Both the position numbers and the translations under genes were made by a program. Of a stretch of 64,000 nt of DNA, positions 54,301 through 63,300 are shown one piece after another. Location of the stretch: positions 1-64,000 of the forward strand of contig NZ_OMWA01000005.1 in assembly GCF_900314615.1 (NCBI RefSeq). Direction: 5' to 3'. The notes under the pieces were generated by a model. The model was not told the origin of the DNA. It did not search any database and saw only the letters and a list, made by a program, of their open reading frames with translations. Origin of the DNA: an uncultured Methanobrevibacter sp. Its GTDB lineage: Archaea > Methanobacteriota > Methanobacteria > Methanobacteriales > Methanobacteriaceae. Within the stretch, counting starts at the first letter, position 1; each line of letters opens with the position of its first letter.

Positions 54301-57300
54301 TAGTGCTTGGCAAGTACTGATCATCACCAAGGTAAGTTGCATGTACATAATAAGTACCGTTTCCTAATCCTTTAATTTCAACTGAACCTTCACCACTAGT
54401 TAAATTAATAGTGTAATTAGTACCGTTAACATTGACAATTACATAACCGGTAGCGTTAGCAGGAACTTTAACACTGATAGTAGCATTATTGCCAACACTA
54501 TCACCGGTAGCAGTCACATTAATTTGTGAGTTGCGTTTATTGACTGTGAAGTTAGCAGTAGTTGAGTTGTAATAGTATTTATCATCACCGACATATGCTG
54601 CAACAACTGTCTTATTACCATAAGTTATGGATGGAACATAGAATGTTGCATTGCCGTTTACAGTTACATTAGTTAATCTGATATTATTAATTTCAATAGT
54701 TACATTTTCAGTTACATCTTTAGGAACACTTACAACAACTTTTACAGTGTCACCAACATAGATGCTTGCATTGTTGAATATTGTAATGTTCATTGGAACT
54801 GAAGTTTTATTTACTGTGAATATTGAAGTGAAGTTCTTATGTTTAAATTCAGTGTCATTTACAGTAGCAGTAACTGTGTAAATTCCTTGTTTAAGGTTAA
54901 GATGAGTAATGTTGAATGTAGCTTTGTTGCCTGAGAAGGAAGTATTTCTAAAGCTTTCTCCGTTTACCCAAATAACCACATCATCCACATGGACTGGAAC
55001 TTCAACAGTGATTATCTCATCATCGCCGACTGTAATGTTCATTCCTGTAACGTTAATTCCATATGTGGTAATTTTAGTAGTATGATATGCTGATTTGAAT
55101 GTAGCATTAGTGAAGTTTGCATTACCAGCATATTTCACAGTAACATTATAATCTTTAAATTCATTGAGAGCATCAGGAATATTGAATGCCAATTTTCCAT
55201 CAGCAGGAATCACAATATCTTTGTATTCGAAATCGCCAACAGTAATGTTTAATTTTTCACCAGCAGTTTCATTGTTAATGGAAATTTCTATTTTACCGTT
55301 TTCATAAACAACACAGTTGAATGAAACTATGTCTAATTTAGGATCTGCTTTTCTGACTTCAAATGATTCATTTACTTTGTTTGTATTGTTGATAATGTAT
55401 TTGCCATCACCGGAGTAGTTAGCATAAACTGTGTAATTATCAGCACCTAAACCTTCAACAACCCAGTTGACTTTACCTTCAACAATAGGTAAAGTAATAG
55501 ATTTAGTTTCATTAATTCTGATTGTAATGTATCCTGTAGCACCAGGAGTAATTGTTACAGTAATATTAGCAGCTTGACCGTAATTAATATCTTTAACATC
55601 AATGACCATAGTAGTATTCAATTTAGTCATTTCAAATGTTACAGTGTTATTTATGCTTGCTAAGTACTGATTATCACCAATGTAAGTAGCATGGACATAA
55701 TAAGTACCGTTTCCAAGACCGGTAATGTTGATTGAACCTGCACCGGTACTGTTTAATTTAATAGTGTAATTTGTACCATTTACATTAACAGTCACATATC
55801 CGGTAGCATTACTCTGAACTTGAACAGTAATAGTAGCATTATTACCAACAGCATTACCAGTAGCAGTTACGTTAATTTGTGAGATGCGTTTGTTTACAGT
55901 AAATACAGTTGAGTTGAATCCTGCATTATATTTTACAGTTTCAGCAGATTCTACAGTAATTGTGTATTTGCCTTCAAGGTTTGGAGTGAATGCATCACCA
56001 TTATTGATCACAACATCGTCAACTTTAATTGTTATAGCCCCATCAGTAGTAGGAGTAACAGTAATTATGACTTTGTCTCCAACATATACTATATTAATAT
56101 CAGAGATGAGTAATGTAGCATTGTTTTTGACAGCTTCAAATACTACAGTCTTATTAGCGCTGTAATGTGTAGCGTTTTCAGTTGTGTTTGCAAATATTGT
56201 ATGGATTCCGGCGGAAGGAACAGTGTATGTGATATTTCCATTTACAATTGTTTGTTTTACACCGTCAATCCAGACAGTTAAATTGTATCCATTTGATGTA
56301 ACTGTTATATTTACAACATCGCCAACTTTAAGGTCACTTGGAACAGTTATTGTAATTTCAGGAGTGATTTTATCAATTACTTCGAATGCATTTCCGGTTT
56401 TATTTGATGCAGCATGTTCAACATCACCAAGGTAATATGCTTTAGGAGTGTAAGTTCCAACAGGTAAAGCAAGTTCTAATGTAGCAATACCATTACTGTT
56501 AATATCAACAGTGTAATTATAATTATTAACTTCAATTAAAACTTTACCTGCAGTTACATTAACCATAGTCACTGTGATTAGTACATTATTTCCAAGTATA
56601 ATGCTTGTAGGAGTTGCAACAACAGTTAAATCAGTTCCTGTTTTAACTATTTCAAAGGTTGTCATGTTGAATTCTTTAGTGTAATTCTTATCTCCAGGAT
56701 ATGATGCAGTGACATAGTTAAATCCAATGTGCAATACATCTTTAAATGTAGCAACACCATTAACTGTTTTGTTTTCGTATGTTTTTCCGTTAATGAAAAC
56801 TGAAATGTTTCCTGTAGCATTTTCAGGGATAGTAACAATAACATCTCCATTTACTCTGGTTATGATGAGAGTAGGATCTGCTTGAGGAATGTCAGGGAAG
56901 AAATTCTTGTGTTTAGCTGAATAGTTTGCATCTCCAACATAACTTACATTTGCCACATGACGGCCTGCAGAAAGATTATTCAATCTTAATGTAGCAATAC
57001 CCTCATCACCAATAGTAACATTATGCTTAATGCCATCAATAGTTATAGTTAAATATCTGTGTGTTAAATTATAAGGAGCAGTTTTAACAGTAATTACTGA
57101 AGTTTCACCATATGGTTTATACTCACCAATAATAGACATGTCCCAATCATTAGTAGGACTTACTTTGAGTTTTGTTCCGTTTTTATCTTTAGGGGAATAT
57201 GATGAATCACCATTGTAAGTTACATTTACAACATGTTCACCACCAGATAATTTATCGACTATTAATTCTGCTGAACCTTCTGTAATATTTACAGTTCCTT

Positions 57301-60300
57301 TAGGAATGCCATCTACATATATTGTTACATTTCCGGTAGCATCAGTAGGTACTTTTACCCTTATTGTAGCATTTTGACCATATGTGATATTGTCAACTTT
57401 TACATCCAATACATAATCGGTTGTTGGATCAACTCTGAATGTAATGTTAGTAACATTTCCATTGAAGAACGGTGAATCAGGATAATATGTTACTCTAACA
57501 TTACTGTAAGTTCCAGGAGCCAATCCTGTAATATTGAATTTTGCAACACCCTGATGGACATATGCAATACCAATATTACCATCAATATTTACTGCTACAA
57601 AACCAGTTGCTGTTTCATTGACAGTTACATTAATAAATAAAGTCTCACCATACTTAATTGGTGTTGTTACATTAACAGTAATGTTTGTGTTGAATTTTTT
57701 CACATGGAATGTTGTGAAATTAATTTGATAATCATAGTAAGTACCATTACTGAACATTACTGACATTGTATATTCCCCAGTAGTATTTATTATATTTCTA
57801 TAAACACTTTCAGGAATATAGACTACTTTAGTACCGTTTTTCTCTAGTTTAACTGGAGAAGCTACTTCTTTACCGTTAATTCTAACCCAGATATATCCGT
57901 TTTCAGTGTTTGTAGCATTAGTGGTTACATTACAGATAAGAGTTTGGTTATAGTAAATATCAGCAACTTCAATTATAATCCAAATCGGACGTGCTTTTAA
58001 TACTACTGTAGTATAATTTGTAACACCGAAGTGGTAATCATCACCGTCATATGTTGCAGTAACAGTATAAGTTCCAGTATGCATATGATTTAAGGTAATA
58101 TTAGCATAAGCAATAATCCAATGTTTATTATCGGTTGAATCACATGAAATGTTGCCATAGTAATCTTTACCGCCAATTACAAAGTGCACTTGCTCATTTT
58201 TATTAATAGTATAATTACTGTTAACACCATCATAAGGAATAATTATCTCAGCAGTAAATGTAATATTTTCATCAACTTCCTCACTTTTAGTTATTTTCAT
58301 TATAGGCTGCATTTTAACATACAAAGTTCCGTTACGGTAACTGCATTTTGCAAGTCCAGTATCATTACCACTAAGTAAGAATACATCCTGGATAAATGCA
58401 GGAGAAACCCATCTGTTATAAGTTAAATTATATTTTGCACCAGCATCATATTCTGGGTGATCATTGTAAGTACCTAATGAATGGACAGAAATGATTGTAT
58501 TGTCATTATCATCTGTAATATTAGCAAAGAAAGTGAAAGTTTGATTCCATTCCACTTCATAAGTACTATTATTAAGCATGTCAAGATATGTTTGGGTCAT
58601 TATTGTACCGTTGTTAAATATTACATAATCAAAACTGTTTTTATCAAGATATAATATACCATCGTTCCATACAGAGTAATCAACAGGATTATATTTGCTG
58701 TTGTAATCACGTTCCAAATAAGTCATGTTTTTATTTGGATTTGGACCGGTAATGTTATTGTTGGTTAAGTGAACGGTAGCAGGCCTGTAAACCCAGATAG
58801 CATCCCTACCAGTAAAGTTAGAATCTATTACAGTGGAAATTCCACCATTAAAGTATAATGCACCACCATAGTCAATTGAAGCCTCATAATTAGCAAAAGT
58901 ACTGTTTTGAACAGTTACATTACCGTCTACGTAAATTCCACCACCGTTACCGTCAGGAGTTTTAACATCATAGAAAATTGAATTTTTAATGGTTGTATCA
59001 TTTACACCAATTAAATAGAATGCACCACCATTTTCAAATGCTTTGGATTTATTTACTTTAAGTGAATCAAATGTTAAATTAGTTGAATTAATCCATGAGA
59101 TAGAACCCCCGTTTAGACTGGACACTTCATTATTAAATGTTAAATTATATAATGTAGAATCATTACAGTTTACTGCTGAAATAGATCCACCATTAGCATT
59201 TGACCGGAGATTCAAGAAGTTTGAATTTGAAATAGATAAGTCTGTAGAATTTTCCCAGTGAATAGCTCCACCTTCACCGAAAGCCTTAAGTGATGAGTCG
59301 ATGTAACCTGCACCCATACCATAATCAAAGATACAGTAATCGATTGTAGTATTATAATTGTTATGACCTGAAATTGCACCACCGCTTATTAATGCTAATG
59401 AGAATATGAAGTTTGAATATGTTATCTTAGCATTGTCACTGTATAAAGCGATTGCACCACCGTCACCCAATGCACGGGAAGATACAAATGAAGAATTGAA
59501 TATTGTAATATTTGTTGAGTTTACACCTGCAAATATTGTACCACCATTTACTGCAATTGAATCAACAAATGTGGTGTTGGCAATTAAACCATTAGGACCA
59601 ACCCAATCAATAGCACCACCTTGACCGTTTTTAACATCAGTAATATAGTTAGTATCGAAGTAGGAGTTACGTACTTTACAGTTTGGACTGTCTCCTCTTA
59701 CATAAATAGCTCCACCGCTCTTGAAAGCAGTGTTGTTGATGAAAGTGTAATTGTTAATGTTGATTCCATCCACACCTAACCATGCAAGAGCTGCACCAGC
59801 AATATCAGCATGATTTTTAATGAAGGAGTTGTTTCCACCGAATCCACCGGTAGCGTTAGCTTCCCTACATAAAGCTGCACCGTATTCACCAGCATAGTTA
59901 TTTGTGAATCTAGTATTGTTAAGACCCATCATACTAGCATTACAGTCAATAGCACCACCGTTTTTGGTAGCCCTGTTTGCATCAAATATAACATTGAATA
60001 TTCTACTTTGACTGGAAATACCATTCAAGTAGATACCTCCACCGTAGACAGCTTCGTTAGCTGTGAAATTAGAGTAGAATATATCACCAGCAGCCGCAAG
60101 CCAGTCGATAGCACCACCGTGATCGCCTGCAACGTTCTTTTCAAATACTGAGTAGTATATGGTATTGTTTTTACCGGTTCCACCTACCATGAGTGCACCA
60201 CCGTGTCTTCCTGCAGTATTTGAGTAGAAGCGAGTGTCATTGACTGATACACCAGTTGCTCTTAAATTAATAGCACCCCCATCGATTGTAGCACCGTTTC

Positions 60301-63300
60301 TTGTAAATGTTACATTGTTGATTTTAGTGAAACCTGATTCTTCACCTGCAGCAATAGCACCACCAACGGATGCATGGTTGTCAGTGAATATTGAATGTAT
60401 AACAGTTGCGTTGTCTGCATTAATATCTATAGCTCCACCAATTCCTAAAGTTTCATTGGTTACATTGTTTCCTGTGAATATACCGTGTTCTACAATACAG
60501 AAGTCACTGTCGTTACCTACATAGATTGCTCCACCTCTTTGACCTGCAGTATTGCCTGTGAAGTTATAGTAATCAATGTGAATGTTTTTCACACCAAGCC
60601 ATGCAAGAGCCGCACCAGCAATACCAGCATGGTTGTAATTGAATACGTTATGGTCTCCATGACCGTATCTTGCACCTGACTCTCTACATAAAGCTGCACC
60701 GTATTCTCCTGCATAGTTATGTTCGAATGTTAAATTGTAAATTCCAATATTTTCCGCATTACATTCTATTGCACCACCGTTTTTGGTAGCGTTATTGTAT
60801 CTGAATGTTGTATTGGTAATGTTGGTATTACTTGACCTTCCGTTTAAGTAAATACCTCCACCATAAAGTGCGGAGTTTCTAGTGAATGAGGAATTAATAA
60901 TTTCACCCTCCTGAGCAATCCAGTAAACACCTGCACCGTAACCTGATGCAATATTTCCATCGAATAATGATTCATGTATTTTGTTTTCAGTACCTACACC
61001 ACCGACATATACTGCACTACCGTTAACAGCAACGTTGTTATAGAATTCACCATCATCAATATGTACACCTGAAGCGTGTAGGTTAATAGCTCCACCACGT
61101 TCATAAGCAACATTTTCTCTCCATACTGAAACGTTAATGACAGTGTTACCTGAATCAGCACCTACATATATTCCTCCACCTAATCTGGCGGTGTTTCTTG
61201 TGAAGTTGGAATTTAGAATTGTTGCATTTTCTGCAAGAATGTTGACTGCACCACCAACTGCTAAGTCCTCTGGATATTCACCTATAGCATAGTAGTATAA
61301 AGTTTCTGTAGGATAAATTATTGTTTTATTGACTAAGCTCATATTATCAGTACGTTGGAGACGATAGAACATTGTATTGTGGTCCCAAGAATCCCAACTG
61401 AATGAATCAACACCTACAGTTCTGTTTGTTACAAAGTTATCTTCAAAGTATGAATCTATGATTGAACAGTTATGACTGCCTGGACTTACATAAATAGCTC
61501 CACCACTGACATCAGCAGAGTTATTGATGAATTTATAGTCAGTGATTGTAATACCTACTGAAGTCATCCAACCTAAAGCTGCACCTGAAACAAATGCATG
61601 GTTGTTTTTGAATGTGTTGTTTTCACCAGATCCTTTTTGAGCATTGACTTCCCTACATAATGCTGCTCCGAATTGAGCATAGTTTCCGTCAAATATTGTA
61701 TGTGTTAAATACATTTTGGAAGCGTTACAGTCAATAGCACCACCATTGTATTTAGCATGGTTGTCTGTGAATATACATCTTGTAATTATACTTTCATTTG
61801 AAAGACCACCGAAGTATATTCCACCACCATAATATGCATTGTTATTTGTTAAGTTTGAATTTACGATTGTACCTGAAGATGCCATCCAGTTAATAGCACC
61901 ACCGTTACCGTCTGTAGCATTGTTTCCTTCGAAAACAGAGTTGTATACATAGTTGGTTTCACCTTCTCCACCTACATATAATGCTCCACCTTCAAGTGCC
62001 TTGTTATTATAGAAGTTGGATTGATTGATAGTTACGGAAGATGCGCTTAAGCTGACAGCTCCACCAGCAGCAAGTGCATAGTTATCTTTGAAAGTGGATT
62101 TGGTAATGTTGATTTTACCTGAGTCACTACCTACATAGATTGCTCCACCATCATAAGCATGGTTATTTGTGAAAATGGAATTGTCAACAAGACCTTTTTC
62201 AGCATACCATTCAATAGCACCACCGTGACCATCAGTTGAATTGTCAACATAGTTGTTGTTGAATAGACAGTTTATAATTTCACAATTTCCACTGCCTTCA
62301 CCTACATAGATTGCTCCACCACTGAAGCCTGCAGTGTTATCATAGAAGTAGTAAGTATCAATATGAATACTTGATGCATTAACCCATGCAAGAGCTGCAC
62401 CTGCATATTCCGCATGGTTATCTCTGAAGGTGTTATTAAATCCATGACCTCCTGTAGCATTTACTTCTCTACATAAAGCTGCACCGACATATGCAGTGTT
62501 AGATACAAATGTAGTGTTTATCAATTCCATTCCAGGAGAGTTACAGTCAATAGCACCACCACGGGTAACTGCATTGTTTGCTCTGAATGATGTATTATAG
62601 ATTTTAGCATTTGTAGCTGTGTAATCGTAGTATATTCCACCACCTATGGTAGCATTATTGGTATAGAAATTACAATCAATTAATGTACCATTTACACCAG
62701 CCCAATATAATGCGCCTCCTTTATCTACCTTATCACCAAATTTACCGCTAGCATTACCATTAGCAAATTCCACATCAACAAAGGTAACATTGGCTGCAGT
62801 GATATTAAATATTCTTGAGAATCCTCTTGCATCTATAGACCAACCATCACCATAAATAGTAAATGGTTTAATTATATTTGTAAGATTCATACATTTGGTA
62901 TCTAAAGGATATGAAGTATCATTATTATAATATGGAGTGAATCTCATTGTCCTTGTCAAGTGAATCTCATATTTTCCATTAGTGATATTGCCTTCAATCC
63001 AACGTTGGAGAAGTGTGAAATCTCCAATCGGATCACCGTGTGCAGTATCTTGAGTGGAGTTTACTTTATATAAGTAGTCTGCACTAGAAAATCCAACAGT
63101 AACATTATAAGTTTGATTAGTTATAAGACCAGTGAATGTTGCATAAAGGAAATTTTCACCTTCATGATCATTATAATGTTCATAGAAATTATCTGGAGTT
63201 ATAATGACCTGTTGGATTAATTGACCAGTAGTTGAATTAGTTAAATTTATAACAGCATAAATATCTTTTCTATTAAGATTTCTTGGACTGTCAACAATAA

